DNA of 50,232 nt. Origin: Pseudomonadota bacterium (GTDB lineage: Bacteria > Pseudomonadota > Gammaproteobacteria > JAKAQQ01). The position numbers and the translations under genes were made by a program. The notes below the pieces were generated by a model. It saw only the letters and a list, made by a program, of their open reading frames with translations, was not told where the DNA came from and ran no database searches. Below, in pieces: positions 1 to 10,700 of the stretch. The DNA is taken from assembly GCA_021798115.1 (NCBI GenBank), contig JAJZYM010000012.1, positions 1-50,232 on the forward strand, in the 5' to 3' direction. The first letter of the stretch is position 1; every line of letters begins with the position of its first letter.

Positions 1-2
1 GG

Positions 3-125
3 GACAACACGCGGATGGGGGTGACGCTGATTGTGCCGGTGGCGATGGAGGAGGGGCTGCGCTTTGCGATCCGCGAAGGCGGCCGCACCGTCGGCGCCGG
101 AGTCGTCACCAAGATCCTCAAGTGA
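3..125 (+). CDS. tuf: Elongation factor Tu, C-terminal end (partial)
   Basis: Forty codons and a TGA stop remain of a gene that begins before the window. The translation ends with the EF-Tu domain III signature [15 protein letters not shown] followed by VVTKILK, which matches the C terminus of bacterial EF-Tu. EF-Tu delivers aminoacyl-tRNA to the ribosome as a GTP complex. The gene is followed after 19 bases by tRNA-Trp and then secE, the usual tuf-trpT-secE-nusG order of many gammaproteobacteria. Only the extreme C terminus is visible, so it cannot be told which tuf copy this is. Confidence 0.95.
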   Translation, partial: DNTRMGVTLIVPVAMEEGLRFAIREGGRTVGAGVVTKILK

Positions 126-144
126 AGTGGTGGTTGTAATGCAC

Positions 145-220
145 AGGCCAGTAGCTCAATTGGTAGAGCAGCGGTCTCCAAAACCGCAGGTTGGGGGTTC
201 GAGTCCCTCCTGGCCTGCCA
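145..220 (+). tRNA. tRNA-Trp (anticodon CCA)
   Basis: This is a 76-base cloverleaf. The acceptor arm 145-151 (AGGCCAG) pairs perfectly with 210-216 (CTGGCCT). The anticodon stem GCGGT/ACCGC encloses the loop CTCCAAA with anticodon CCA at 178-180. The T arm contains GGTTCGAGTCC. A genomically encoded GCCA 3' end (discriminator G plus CCA) is present at 217-220. It sits between tuf and secE and is probably cotranscribed with them. Confidence 0.97.
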
Positions 221-254
221 ATTGGCGCGTGCCGACCACGCGGAGGGTGAGGTA

Positions 255-632
255 ATGGCCACCCCGACCACAGGGCAGCGCACGCGTGGAGTGGAGATGG
301 TTCTCCGAACGCTTGCCGTCTTGTTGGCGCTTGCCGGACCGCTTGCGTATTACTACGAAGACACCGCGGGCCGCCCGCTGCGTCTCGGTCTCCTGGCCGC
401 GGCGTGGGTGCTGGCCGTACTGTGCTTGACGTTCACCGACGCAGGGCATCTTTTCCTGCGCTTCTTGCGCGAGGCGCGCGTGGAGCTGCGCAAGGTGGTT
501 TGGCCCACCCGCCCCCAATATCTGCAAACGACCGGCTTTGTCATCGTGATGACCGTCATCCTTGCACTGCTCCTCTGGGTCTTTGATCTCGGCTTGGGAG
601 CCCTGATGCGCGTCCTGACGGTGGGGGGCTGA
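255..632 (+). CDS. secE: Preprotein translocase subunit SecE
   Basis: SecE is the essential small subunit that clamps SecY in the SecYEG protein-export channel of the inner membrane. The 125-residue product has three hydrophobic segments (about residues 16-32, 42-58 and 95-118), as in the three-helix SecE of enteric bacteria, and carries the conserved cytoplasmic amphipathic stretch with ELRKVVWPTR just before the last helix. The ATG at 255 is chosen because GAGGGTGAGG lies just upstream; a longer TTG-initiated frame from 222 would run straight out of the tRNA. It is followed after 3 bases by nusG, the near-universal secE-nusG pair. Confidence 0.95.
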   Translation: MATPTTGQRTRGVEMVLRTLAVLLALAGPLAYYYEDTAGRPLRLGLLAAAWVLAVLCLTFTDAGHLFLRFLREARVELRKVVWPTRPQYLQTTGFVIVMTVILALLLWVFDLGLGALMRVLTVGG

Positions 633-635
633 ACC

Positions 636-1169
636 ATGGCTCTCGAGTGGTATGTGGTTCAAGCCTATTCCGGCTTTGAGCACCAGGTTGCGCGCTCACT
701 CCAGGAACACGCCCGCCGAGGCGGGCTTGCGGATCGTTTCGGTGACGTCCTTGTGCCGACCGAAGAAGTTGTCGAAACACGCGAGGGCAAGCGCCGCCGT
801 AGCGAGCGCAAGTTTTTCCCGGGCTACGTCCTCGTCCAGATGGAGATGAGTGACGAGACTTGGCATCTGGTCAAGGCCGTGCCTAAAGTGCTGGGCTTCG
901 TGGGCGGAACACCGGAACGTCCCAAGCCAATCCGGGACCAAGAAGCCATGAACATTCTTCACCGTGTCAAAGAGGGTGCGGAAAGGCCCCGCGCGAAGAC
1001 GTTCTTCGAGGTGGGGGAAACGGTTCGCATCACCGAGGGGCCGTTCCATGATTTCTCGGGGACCGTTGAAGAAGTCAACTACGACAAGAACCGACTCAAG
1101 GTCTCGGTCTTGATTTTCGACCGATCGACACCGGTCGAGCTCGAGTTTGGACAGGTCGAAAAATCATGA
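636..1169 (+). CDS. nusG: Transcription termination/antitermination factor NusG
   Basis: NusG is a 177-residue elongation factor that binds RNA polymerase at the clamp and links it to Rho or to the ribosome through S10. The N-terminal NGN domain opens with the typical [12 protein letters not shown] and includes [10 protein letters not shown] and GFVGG. The C-terminal KOW domain (about residues 125-177) contains [20 protein letters not shown]. Length and domains match the family. Start ATG at 636 follows a G-rich tract (about 622-627) and lies 3 bases after secE. Confidence 0.97.
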   Translation: MALEWYVVQAYSGFEHQVARSLQEHARRGGLADRFGDVLVPTEEVVETREGKRRRSERKFFPGYVLVQMEMSDETWHLVKAVPKVLGFVGGTPERPKPIRDQEAMNILHRVKEGAERPRAKTFFEVGETVRITEGPFHDFSGTVEEVNYDKNRLKVSVLIFDRSTPVELEFGQVEKS

Positions 1170-1206
1170 GCGGCGTTTTCGCGTAACGGCACTGAGGTAA
1201 ACCAGC

Positions 1207-1638
1207 GTGGCCAAGAAGATCCAAGCCTATATCAAGCTCCAGGTTCCCGCCGGAAGCGCGAATCCGAGCCCGCCTATTGGGCCGGCGTTGGGCCAACACG
1301 GCGTCAACATCATGGAGTTTTGCAAAGCGTTCAACGCGGCAACGCAAAACGCCGAGAAGGGACTCCCCATTCCGGTTGTCATCACCGTGTTCAGCGACCG
1401 CAGCTTCACCTTCATCATGAAAACCCCTCCCGCCTCGGTGTTGATCCGAAAGGCGCTGGGCGTCGAGAAGGGGAGCGGGGTCCCCAACAAGCAGAAAGTC
1501 GGACGGCTCACCCGTCCGCAGCTTGAAGAAATCGCCCGTCTTAAGCAGCCGGATCTCACGGCGGCGGCGCTTGACGCTGCCGTCCGCACGATCGCCGGAA
1601 CCGCCCGCAGCATGGGCGTTGATGTCGAGGGCCTGTGA
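1207..1638 (+). CDS. rplK: 50S ribosomal protein L11
   Basis: L11 (143 residues) forms part of the GTPase-associated centre with L10-L12 and the 23S rRNA thiostrepton loop. The start region [15 protein letters not shown], the proline-rich hinge [20 protein letters not shown] and the C-terminal RNA-binding part with MGVDVEG are typical. The start is GTG at 1207, preceded by GAGGT at 1194-1198. The TGA stop is separated from the rplA ATG by one base, which suggests translational coupling, as in the known rplKA operons. Confidence 0.97.
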   Translation: MAKKIQAYIKLQVPAGSANPSPPIGPALGQHGVNIMEFCKAFNAATQNAEKGLPIPVVITVFSDRSFTFIMKTPPASVLIRKALGVEKGSGVPNKQKVGRLTRPQLEEIARLKQPDLTAAALDAAVRTIAGTARSMGVDVEGL

Positions 1639-1639
1639 T

Positions 1640-2332
1640 ATGCGTGTCAGCAAACGTGCCAAAAAAATTGCCGAACGGGTCGCTCCCGGAAAGCTTTATG
1701 CACTTGACGAGGCGCTCGCACTCCTGAAAGAGCTTTCGTCCGTACGGTTTACGGAAACCGTCGAAGCCGCTGTGAATCTCGGGATCGACACCCGTGTCGG
1801 CGAACAAGTCGTGCGTGGGGCAACCGTTCTTCCGCACGGCACCGGTAAAAGTGTTCGGGTTGCCGTCTTCGCGCAAGGGGCCGCGGCCGAAGCCGCTCGT
1901 GCCGCGGGTGCGGACGTGGTCGGTTTTGAGGATTTGGCGGAGCGTATTCGTGGCGGGCAACTCGACTTCGACGTCGTCGTCGCGTCTCCCGACGCGATGA
2001 GAATCGTCGGGCAACTGGGGCAGATCCTTGGTCCGCGCGGGCTCATGCCGAATCCCAAGGTCGGAACCGTCACGGCCGATGTCGCCGGGGCGGTTCGCAA
2101 CGCCAAAGCCGGACAGGTTCGCTACCGGGCCGACAAGGGTGGAATCGTGCACGCCCCCATCGGGCGACTCGATTTCCCGCCCGAGGCTCTCGGCGAGAAT
2201 TTGCGCGCCCTGGTTGCCGATCTGGCTCGTGCAAAACCCGCGACGTCCAAGGGTGTGTACTTCCGCAAACTGACGCTGTCTTCGACGATGGGCCCCGGGC
2301 TCTCCGTCGACTTCGCTCCGCTTCTGCCGTGA
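1640..2332 (+). CDS. rplA: 50S ribosomal protein L1
   Basis: L1 (230 residues) binds helix 76-78 of 23S rRNA, forms the mobile L1 stalk that handles E-site tRNA, and in many bacteria represses its own rplKA mRNA. The product shows the N-terminal basic start MRVSKRAKK, the domain signature [16 protein letters not shown] and the C-terminal GKGIYL-like segment [18 protein letters not shown]. An in-frame upstream extension to 1523 exists but lies inside rplK and is not part of the family. ATG at 1640 directly follows the rplK stop. Confidence 0.97.
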   Translation: MRVSKRAKKIAERVAPGKLYALDEALALLKELSSVRFTETVEAAVNLGIDTRVGEQVVRGATVLPHGTGKSVRVAVFAQGAAAEAARAAGADVVGFEDLAERIRGGQLDFDVVVASPDAMRIVGQLGQILGPRGLMPNPKVGTVTADVAGAVRNAKAGQVRYRADKGGIVHAPIGRLDFPPEALGENLRALVADLARAKPATSKGVYFRKLTLSSTMGPGLSVDFAPLLP

Positions 2333-2558
2333 GCATGGAGAGATCGGTGTCGTTTTTGCATTTCGGGGAAGGGACGGGCGCCCGTGCGCGCGTTCCGCAT
2401 CGAAGACCGCAGGGGCCCTGTGCTGGGGGGGCTCAAACAGCCTGCGCAGATGTTTCACGGCCGTCGCGCCGCTCGTTCCGTCGCCGTTGGCTTCTTTCGG
2501 GAGCCGGTGGTCCGGTCGACGCGGTTGCGGTGGCTTCAGCGAGGAGTGATGTCAGACC
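2333..2558 (+). promoter_or_regulatory. rplJL leader region, probable L10-binding/attenuation site
   Basis: This 226-base gap between rplA and rplJ contains no supportable gene and is much longer than the other gaps of the cluster. In Escherichia coli and relatives this interval holds the rplJ promoter and an mRNA structure to which the L10-(L12)4 complex binds to repress translation. The sequence is rich in self-complementary GC blocks, for example CGGGCGCCCG near 2377, and ends with GAGGAG shortly before rplJ. The assignment rests on position and length; the L10 fold itself was not modelled. Confidence 0.42.
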
Positions 2559-3092
2559 ATGCCCATGAAACGTGAACAAAAAGCGGACCTCGTGGCGGAA
2601 GTCCGCACCGTGGCCGAGAAAGCCCGTGCGGCCTTTGCCGCCGAATACCGGGGGATCGACGCCGCCACGCTGACCCGCATGCGACAGCAGGCGCGGCAGC
2701 AGGGCCTTTACGTCAGGGTGGTCAAGAACACCCTGGCACGGAGGGCGGTGAACGGAACGTCGTTTGCTTGCCTGACGGAAGCCTTGAACGGTCCACTGTT
2801 GTTGGCGTTTGCGCCGGGCGACCCGACACCTGCCGCCCGTTTCGTGCGGACGTTTGCCCGTGAGAACGAGAAATTTATCGTCCGGGCCGTGTCTCTCGAG
2901 GGGCGACTTTTTGCTCCTGCCGATCTCGCGCGTCTCGCCGAGCTGCCGACACGCGAGCAGGCTCTGGCTCAACTCCTTGGCACTCTCAAGGCACCGGTGG
3001 CTCGCTTCGTTTCGACCTGCGCCGCGCCCCTCACCGCTCTTGCGCGAGGGCTCGACGCGGTTCAGCGGAGCCGGGCCGCAAGCGCGTCCTGA
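2559..3092 (+). CDS. rplJ: 50S ribosomal protein L10
   Basis: L10 anchors the L7/L12 dimers to the large subunit at the base of the ribosomal stalk. The 177-residue product has the typical N-terminal RNA-binding domain (KREQKADLVAEV, then AAEYRGIDAATLTRMR and LYVRVVKNTLARRAV) and the extended C-terminal helix that binds L12 (LAQLLGTLKAPVARFV). Start ATG at 2559 follows GAGGAG; a second in-frame ATG lies two codons on. It is paired with rplL, which begins 52 bases downstream. Confidence 0.96.
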   Translation: MPMKREQKADLVAEVRTVAEKARAAFAAEYRGIDAATLTRMRQQARQQGLYVRVVKNTLARRAVNGTSFACLTEALNGPLLLAFAPGDPTPAARFVRTFARENEKFIVRAVSLEGRLFAPADLARLAELPTREQALAQLLGTLKAPVARFVSTCAAPLTALARGLDAVQRSRAASAS

Positions 3093-3144
3093 GAGTCTCA
3101 AGTCCTGACCTTTCCCCCACTATCTGTTAACGAGGTATCGCATC

Positions 3145-3531
3145 GTGGCTGTCAAGAAAGAGGAAATTCTGGAAACCATCTCCAACATGACTGTTCTTGA
3201 GATCGTCGATCTTGTGAAGGCCATGGAGGAGCGCTTTGGCGTGACTGCAGCGGCGCCCGTCGCCATGGCTGCATCGGCTGGGCCTGGCGGCGCGGCAAGC
3301 GCCCCCGCCGAGGCTGAAAAAACTGAATTCAACGTCGTGATGACGTCGTTCGGTGCCAACAAGGTCAACGTCATCAAGGTCGTTCGGGCGATCACTGGTC
3401 TCGGCCTGAAGGAGGCCAAGGACATGGTCGAAGCCGTGCCGGCCGTGATCAAGGACGGGGTGCCGAAAGCCGACGCCGAGAAGATCCAGAAAGAACTGAG
3501 CGAAGCAGGCGCCACCGTCGAGATCAAGTGA
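3145..3531 (+). CDS. rplL: 50S ribosomal protein L7/L12
   Basis: L7/L12 (128 residues) forms the flexible ribosomal stalk dimers that recruit and stimulate translational GTPases. The N-terminal dimerisation domain ([17 protein letters not shown]) is followed by an Ala/Gly/Pro hinge (about residues 36-53) and the C-terminal domain with [20 protein letters not shown] and [12 protein letters not shown]. The start is GTG at 3145, with CGAGGT upstream. A strong hairpin follows the gene (see 3579-3612). Confidence 0.97.
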   Translation: MAVKKEEILETISNMTVLEIVDLVKAMEERFGVTAAAPVAMAASAGPGGAASAPAEAEKTEFNVVMTSFGANKVNVIKVVRAITGLGLKEAKDMVEAVPAVIKDGVPKADAEKIQKELSEAGATVEIK

Positions 3532-3578
3532 GCACGCAACGGGGCGTGTCCACGCCGCGGATGCGGTATTCCATCACA

Positions 3579-3612
3579 CTCCGCCGCCTACGGGCGGTGG
3601 AGGTCCCCTTTT
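3579..3612 (+). terminator. rplL-rpoB intergenic hairpin (attenuator-like)
   Basis: Bases 3579-3588 (CTCCGCCGCC) pair with 3593-3602 (GGCGGTGGAG) as a 10-bp stem with one G-U pair. The loop is UACG closed by C-G, an exceptionally stable UNCG tetraloop. It is followed by GTCCCCTTTTG, a weak T tract. In E. coli a partial terminator and an RNase III site between rplL and rpoB reduce polymerase synthesis relative to L7/L12. The position here suggests the same role. The short T run argues for partial rather than full termination. Confidence 0.55.
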
Positions 3613-3628
3613 GCCGAGGTTGCTAGCC

Positions 3629-6600
3629 ATGGCCTATTCGTTGACTGTCAAGAAGCGGGTTCGCAAGGACTTCGCCAGCCGCCCTGGTGTGCTGGAGATC
3701 CCGCATCTTCTGGAGATGCAGATCCACTCTTACCGAGCGTTTCTTCAGACGGGCGTCGTCCCCGAACAGCGACAGGCGCAAGGCATTGAGGGGGCGCTAC
3801 GCACGCTTTTCCCTATCGAAGGTTTTTCTGGCACAGCGGCGATTGAATATGTCGGCTACGAAATCGGTGAGCCGGCCTTCAACGTACGCGAATGCCTGCA
3901 GCGGGGTTTGAGCTATGCGGCTCCCCTCAAGGTCCGACTGCGTCTCGTGATCTACGAGCGGGAGAGCGGAGAAGGGCAACGCAGTGTGAAAGAAGTCACG
4001 GAGCAAGAGGTCTATATGGGGGATATCCCCATGATCACGGAGACCGGGACGTTCGTGATCAACGGCACCGAGCGGGTGGTGGTTAGCCAACTGCATCGTT
4101 CGCCGGGCGTGTTCTTCGAGAGTGACCGAGGCAAGGCTTACAACACGGGCAAGATCCTTTACACAGCCCGCATCATCCCCTACCGGGGATCGTGGCTCGA
4201 CTTCGAGTTCGACGCCAAAGATTGCCTGTTCGTCCGCATCGATCGTCGGCGTAAGCTTCCGGTCACCGTGTTGCTTCGGGCGCTCGGTCTGAGCGACACC
4301 GACATGCTTGCCCGCTACTTCGAGCACAACGTTTTCCATATCAAGGCCGAAGGACTCGAACTCGAACTCGTTCCGGAACGGCTTCAGGGCGAAATCGCCG
4401 CGTTTCCCATCACCCTCCGCGACCGCGTGCTGGTCGAGGAGGGCCGGCGCATCACCGCACGGCATATCCGTGAACTGCGTGAGGCACAGGTTCGGTCGTT
4501 CGCGGTGCCGGACGCTTACCTCGTCAACTCGGTGCTCGCGCACGACCTCGTGGATTCGCGAACCGGGGAAATCATCGCTCGTGCGAACGAGGAGATCACG
4601 CTTGCGCATGTGGCGCGGGCGCGCGAGGCAGGCGTGGAAACGCTGCGTACCCTTTACATCAACGACGTCGACCACGGCCCGTACCTTTCCCATACGCTTC
4701 GCCTCGACAACACACGAACACCGTTCGACGCCCTCGTCGAGATTTACCGCATGATGCGCCCCGGGGAGCCGCCCACCAAGGACGCTGCCGAGAGTCTTTT
4801 TCACAATCTGTTTTTCAATGCCGAGCGCTACGATCTCTCCGCCGTCGGGCGAATGAAGTTCAACAAGCGCCTCAACCGCGACGGGGTGGTGGGGCCGCAT
4901 GTCCTCACACGCGAGGACATCCTGGACGTGGTTGGAATGCTGATCGCCATCCGTAACGGCGAAGGGACCGTCGACGATATCGATCATCTCGGCAATCGCC
5001 GCGTACGCTGCGTGGGCGAGATGGCGGAAAACGCCTTTCGTTCCGGGCTTGTCCGCGTCGAGCGGGCCGTGCGCGAGCGTCTGGCTCTCGCCGAGTCCGA
5101 GAATCTCAAGCCGCAGGATCTCATCAATGCCAAGCCGATCGTGGCTGCAATCCGTGAGTTTTTCGGATCCTCCGCGCTCTCTCAGTTCATGGATCAAAAC
5201 AATCCCTTGTCCGAAGTGACACACAAACGTCGTGTCTCCGCGTTGGGCCCTGGTGGTCTGACGCGCGAGCGAGCGGGGTTTGAAGTCCGCGACGTTCATG
5301 CGACGCATTACGGGCGCATGTGCCCGATTGAGACGCCGGAAGGCCCAAATATCGGACTGATCAATTCGCTCGCCGTCTACGCCCGCACCAACGAGTACGG
5401 TTTTCTGGAGACACCGTACCGCAAGGTCGTTGGGGGACGTGTCACGCGTGACATCGAGTACTTGTCGGCGATCGACGAGTCGCGTTTTGTGATCGCGCAG
5501 GCAAACGCAAGGCTCGATGCCCAGGGTCGGTTCACCGAGGAACTGGTTTCCTGCCGTTCCGGGAACGAGTTCACGATGGCTGAGCCGGACCGCATCCATT
5601 ACATGGATGTGGCGCCCAACCAGGTGGTGTCGATCGCCGCCGCGCTCATTCCGTTCCTGGAACACAACGACGCCAACCGTGCTCTGATGGGCTCCAACAT
5701 GCAGCGTCAGGCTGTGCCGACTGTCCGCGCCGAAACCCCGCTCGTCGGCACGGGTCTCGAGCGGCGCCTGGCTGTTGATTCCGGAGCGGCCGTCGTCGCC
5801 CGACGCGCGGGTGTGGTTGAAGAGGTGGACGCCGGCCGTGTGGTGATCCGGGTGGACGAGGCCGAAACAAATCACGACGAATCGGGAGTCGACATCTACA
5901 CGCTGACAAAATATCAGCGCTCGAACCAAGACACATGCATCAATCAGAGACCCATCGTCCGTGCCGGTGAGCGCGTGTCCCGTGGCGATGTGCTGGCCGA
6001 CGGGGGGTCGACCGATCTCGGGGAACTCGCTCTTGGGCAGAACGTGCGGGTGGCTTTTATGTCCTGGAATGGGTACAACTTCGAGGACGCCATTCTGATC
6101 TCGGAACGCCTGGTGGCCGAAGATCGCTTTACGTCGATCCACATCGAAGAGTTGACCTGCGAAGCCCGGGAGACCAAGCTCGGAACCGAGGAGATCACGG
6201 CGGATATCCCCAACGTTGGTGAGGCGGCTCTTTCCAAGCTCGACGAGTCCGGTATTGCCTATATTGGGGCGCGTGTGAAATCGGGCGATATTCTGGTCGG
6301 GAAGGTCACCCCTAAGGGGGAAACGCAACTGACCCCCGAGGAAAAGCTCTTGCGCGCCATTTTTGGCGAGAAATCCTCGGATGTGAAGGACACGTCATTG
6401 CGGGTACCGCCCGGGAAGGAAGGCACCGTCATCGATGTGCGGGTGTTTGTGCGCGACAGCGTGGCCCGTGACAAGCGTGCCGCTGAGATTGCGCAGGCCG
6501 AGCTTGCCCGCTACCGAAAGGATCTGGACGATCAGAAGCGGATTCTCGAGGATGATCTTTTTCAGAGGGCCGAGCGCCTCCTCCTCGGCAAGGTGGCCGA

Positions 6601-7708
6601 GGCGGGTCCGCACCGGTTGGCACGTGGCTCCAAGATCACCAAGGACTATCTGGCGTCTCTTCCACGGGACGAATGGTTTGCCATTCACCTGCACAACGAG
6701 GAGGCGATGACGCTTCTCGAGAAGCTCGGCGAGCGTGTTCGCGCCCTCCGAGCCGAGATTGAGAAGCGTTACGAGGACCAGAAGAAGAAGCTGTCGCAAG
6801 GTGACGAACTGCAACCGGGGACCGTGAAGACTGTCAAGGTTTACCTCGCCGTGAAGCGACGCATCCAGCCCGGTGACAAGATGGCAGGTCGACACGGTAA
6901 CAAGGGGGTCGTGGCGACGATCGTCCCGGTGGAAGACATGCCGTTTACGGACGACGGTGACCCGATCGATATCGTGCTCAACCCTCTCGGCGTGCCGTCG
7001 CGCATGAACATCGGCCAGATCCTTGAGACGCATCTCGGCTGGGCCGCGAAAGAACTGGGCGGCAAAATCGCGGCTCTCCTTGACTCTTCCGCCAAGGCCT
7101 CCGAACTGAGACTGCTCCTGGAGCACATCTACAACGAATCCGGGGGTCAGAGCGTAGATTTCAGAGACTTCAGCGACGATGAGATCGTCGCTCTTTCTGC
7201 GCGCCTCCGCCGAGGCGTGCCGGTCGCCTCGCCCGTCTTCGACGGAGCCAAAGAGGAGCATATCCGCTATCTCCTCAGGCTTGCCGGGCTCCCGGAAACC
7301 GGGCAGTGCGTCCTTTACGACGGTCGGACCGGGGATGCTTTCGACCGACCGGTCACCGTCGGCTACATGTACATGCTCAAGCTTAACCACCTCGTCGACG
7401 ACAAGATGCACGCCCGTTCCACCGGACCCTACAGCCTGGTGACCCAGCAACCTCTGGGAGGCAAGGCGCAGGGCGGCGGACAGCGGTTCGGCGAAATGGA
7501 AGTCTGGGCGCTTGAGGCCTACGGAGCCTCTTACACGCTGCAGGAAATGCTGACCGTCAAGTCCGACGATGTCGTGGGACGAACACGTATGTATAAGAAC
7601 ATCGTCGATAACGATCTCAGGATGGAGGCCGGGATGCCGGAATCCTTCAACGTCCTGGTGCGCGAAATCCGCTCGCTCGGGATCAACCTCGACATGCTGC
7701 AAGAGTAA
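3629..7708 (+). CDS. rpoB: DNA-directed RNA polymerase subunit beta
   Basis: The 1359-residue beta subunit forms one pincer of RNA polymerase. The start [15 protein letters not shown] aligns with the enterobacterial N terminus, so ATG 3629 (GAGG at 3616-3619) is preferred over an in-frame TTG at 3611. The rifampicin-pocket segment ([20 protein letters not shown], then [15 protein letters not shown]) retains the residues whose change gives resistance in E. coli (Q513, D516, H526, S531 equivalents). Catalytic-centre segments [20 protein letters not shown] and the C-terminal [21 protein letters not shown] are intact. No intein or frameshift is seen. The gene is followed after 39 bases by rpoC. 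Confidence 0.98.
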   Translation: MAYSLTVKKRVRKDFASRPGVLEIPHLLEMQIHSYRAFLQTGVVPEQRQAQGIEGALRTLFPIEGFSGTAAIEYVGYEIGEPAFNVRECLQRGLSYAAPLKVRLRLVIYERESGEGQRSVKEVTEQEVYMGDIPMITETGTFVINGTERVVVSQLHRSPGVFFESDRGKAYNTGKILYTARIIPYRGSWLDFEFDAKDCLFVRIDRRRKLPVTVLLRALGLSDTDMLARYFEHNVFHIKAEGLELELVPERLQGEIAAFPITLRDRVLVEEGRRITARHIRELREAQVRSFAVPDAYLVNSVLAHDLVDSRTGEIIARANEEITLAHVARAREAGVETLRTLYINDVDHGPYLSHTLRLDNTRTPFDALVEIYRMMRPGEPPTKDAAESLFHNLFFNAERYDLSAVGRMKFNKRLNRDGVVGPHVLTREDILDVVGMLIAIRNGEGTVDDIDHLGNRRVRCVGEMAENAFRSGLVRVERAVRERLALAESENLKPQDLINAKPIVAAIREFFGSSALSQFMDQNNPLSEVTHKRRVSALGPGGLTRERAGFEVRDVHATHYGRMCPIETPEGPNIGLINSLAVYARTNEYGFLETPYRKVVGGRVTRDIEYLSAIDESRFVIAQANARLDAQGRFTEELVSCRSGNEFTMAEPDRIHYMDVAPNQVVSIAAALIPFLEHNDANRALMGSNMQRQAVPTVRAETPLVGTGLERRLAVDSGAAVVARRAGVVEEVDAGRVVIRVDEAETNHDESGVDIYTLTKYQRSNQDTCINQRPIVRAGERVSRGDVLADGGSTDLGELALGQNVRVAFMSWNGYNFEDAILISERLVAEDRFTSIHIEELTCEARETKLGTEEITADIPNVGEAALSKLDESGIAYIGARVKSGDILVGKVTPKGETQLTPEEKLLRAIFGEKSSDVKDTSLRVPPGKEGTVIDVRVFVRDSVARDKRAAEIAQAELARYRKDLDDQKRILEDDLFQRAERLLLGKVAEAGPHRLARGSKITKDYLASLPRDEWFAIHLHNEEAMTLLEKLGERVRALRAEIEKRYEDQKKKLSQGDELQPGTVKTVKVYLAVKRRIQPGDKMAGRHGNKGVVATIVPVEDMPFTDDGDPIDIVLNPLGVPSRMNIGQILETHLGWAAKELGGKIAALLDSSAKASELRLLLEHIYNESGGQSVDFRDFSDDEIVALSARLRRGVPVASPVFDGAKEEHIRYLLRLAGLPETGQCVLYDGRTGDAFDRPVTVGYMYMLKLNHLVDDKMHARSTGPYSLVTQQPLGGKAQGGGQRFGEMEVWALEAYGASYTLQEMLTVKSDDVVGRTRMYKNIVDNDLRMEAGMPESFNVLVREIRSLGINLDMLQE

Positions 7709-7747
7709 GACCTCTACGGCGGGCCTTGCGTGCCCGCAGGAGTCACG

Positions 7748-10700
7748 ATGAAAGACCTACTGCATACGTTTCACGCCCCTTCTCCTCCCGTCGAGTTCGA
7801 TGCGTTGCGCATCGGTCTTGCGTCGCCCGAACTCATTCGTTCGTGGTCGCACGGCGAAGTCCGCAAACCCGAGACGATCAACTACCGAACCTTCAAGCCC
7901 GAACGCGACGGACTGTTCTGCGCCAAGATCTTCGGGCCGATCAAAGACTACGAGTGTCTCTGCGGGAAGTACAAGCGGGCGAAATTCCGTGAGAAGACCT
8001 GTGAGAAATGCGGGGTCGAGGTCACGTTGTCCAAAGTCCGTCGCGAGCGGATGGGGCACATTGAACTGGCCACCCCGGTGGCGCACATCTGGTTCCTGCG
8101 CTCGCTCCCGTCGCGGATCTCCCTGGCCCTGGACATGACGGTCCGAGACATCGAGAAGGTGCTCTACTTCGAATCGTTCGTTGTGATCGACCCCGGGATG
8201 ACCAAACTCGAACGTGGGCAACTCCTCGACGAAGAGGCTTATCTCGAGGCACTCGAAGAGTACGGTGACGATTTCGACGCGCGCATGGGTGCGGAAGCCG
8301 TCCGCGAACTGCTGCGGACACTGGATCTCAAGGTGCTGATCGAACGTTTGCGCGAAGAGCTTGCGACCACGACGTCCGAGGGGAAATCCAAAAAGCTGGC
8401 CAAACGCTTAAAACTTCTGGAATCGTTTGTTTCATCGGGCAACCGTCCGGAATGGATGGTGCTTACCGTACTTCCTGTGTTGCCTCCCGATCTGCGTCCG
8501 CTGGTCCCTCTCGAGGGCGGACGGTTCGCCACGTCCGACCTCAACGATCTGTACCGACGGGTCATCAACCGCAACAACCGTCTGCGTCGGCTTCTGGAAC
8601 TCAACGCCCCGGACATCATTATCCGCAACGAGAAGCGAATGCTCCAGGAGGCTGTCGATGCTCTGCTCGACAACGGGCGCCGCGGACGAGCGATGGTGGG
8701 AACAAATAAGAGAGCCCTGAAATCCCTGGCCGATATGATCAAGGGCAAGCAGGGGCGTTTCCGTCAGAATCTTCTGGGCAAGCGTGTCGACTACTCGGGC
8801 CGTTCGGTCATCGTGGTGGGGCCGACCCTGAAACTGCATCAGTGTGGGCTCCCCAAGCGGATGGCGCTCGAGCTCTTCAAGCCGTTCATTTTCAGCAAAC
8901 TCCAGGCGCGCGGTATTGCCACCACGATCAAGGCGGCCAAGCGGCTCGTGGAAGCGGAAGGACCGGAGGTTTGGGACATTCTCGACGAAGTGATCCGCGA
9001 GCACCCCGTGTTGCTTAACCGTGCCCCCACCCTCCACCGCCTGGGCATCCAGGCGTTCGAGCCGGTGCTGATCGAGGGCAAGGCGATCCAGCTGCACCCC
9101 TTGGTGTGCACGGCGTTCAATGCCGACTTCGACGGTGACCAGATGGCGGTTCACGTGCCGCTTTCGCTCGAAGCCCAGCTCGAGGCACGGGCGCTCATGA
9201 TGTCCAGCAACAATATCCTCTCGCCGGCGACGGGTGATCCCATCATCGTGCCCACCCAGGATGTGGTGCTCGGTCTCTACTACATGACGCGTGAGCGGAT
9301 CGCGTGCCGTGGAGAGGGGATGACGTTCGTCGATCTCGACGAAGTGCGGCGGGCCTACGAGGCCGGCGCGGTTGAATTGCACGCCCGAATCCGGGTGCGT
9401 CTGCCCGCGTCGCGCTTCCCCGACCACGACCCGGAGGGACCGCCCGTGCTCGTCGAGACGACGCCGGGACGTGCGTTTCTCTCCGCCATCCTGCCTGAGG
9501 GGCTGCCGTTCGCGCTCGCAAACAAAAACATGACCAAGCGCGAGATTTCCAATCTCGTCAATATCAGTTACCGGCGCCGGGGGCTCAAGGACACGGTCGT
9601 TTTCGCCGATCAGCTCATGTATCTTGGCTTTTCCATGGCGACTCGCTCCGGCATCTCGATCGGGCTCGACGACATGATGATCTCGCCCGAGAAGAAAACC
9701 ATTCTCGAGGAGGCTTTCACCGAAGTCCGTGCGGTCGAGGAACAATCTCGCTCGGGCGTGATCAGTGACGGCGAGCGCTACAACAAGATTGTGGATAAGT
9801 GGAATTCGGCCAGCTCCAAGATCAGCAAGGCCACCATGGAGCACCTCGGTCACACGTGGATCGTCCCTCGCGAGGGAGGTGAACCGGTCCGTGAAGCCTC
9901 GATGAACAGCATCTTCATGATGTCCGATTCAGGCGCCCGAGGATCCGAGACCCAAATCAACCAGCTCGTCGGAATGCGTGGTCTCATGTCGAAACCGGAC
10001 GGATCGATCATCGAGACGCCGATCCTTGCCAATTTCCGCGAAGGGCTCAACGTTCTCCAATACTTCATCTCGACGCACGGAGCGCGAAAGGGTCTGACCG
10101 ACACTGCGCTCAAGACCGCAAATTCCGGCTATCTCACCCGCCGTCTCGTGGACGTGGCCCAAGATCTTGTGGTGACGGAGGAAGATTGTGGAACCACCCG
10201 TGGGATTTACCTCACGCCGGTGGTCGAAGGCGGCGAAGTGACGGAGACACTCCGTGAACGAGTGCTTGGTCGTGCCCTGGCCGAGTCCGTTCATGACCCG
10301 CGTGACAGTTCCTTGCTCTTCGAGCGGGGGACGCTTCTCGACGAGCGTGCGGTCGAACGTCTCGAAGAGGTTGGTATCGACCGTCTCCTCGTCCGTTCCG
10401 TGATCAGCTGCGAAACCCGATACGGGGTCTGTGCCCAATGCTACGGACGTGATCTTGCCCGCGGGCATCGCGTCAATCTCGGTGAAGCCATCGGGATCAT
10501 TGCCGCGCAATCGATTGGCGAACCGGGAACGCAGCTCACGATGCGCACCTTCCACGTGGGAGGAGCCGCGTCGCGAGAGGTCGAGGCAAGCAGCATTGAA
10601 GTGCGCGTCGACGGTACGGTACGCTTCCAGAACATCAAGGCGGTCAAGAGCCCTCGAGGTCATTACGTCGTCGTTTCCCGCTCGGGCGAAATCCGCGTCA

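Noticed and set aside
3797-6328. Open frame of 843 codons on the - strand within rpoB
   Set aside because: rpoB is intact and highly conserved across this interval; the antisense frame is a composition effect.
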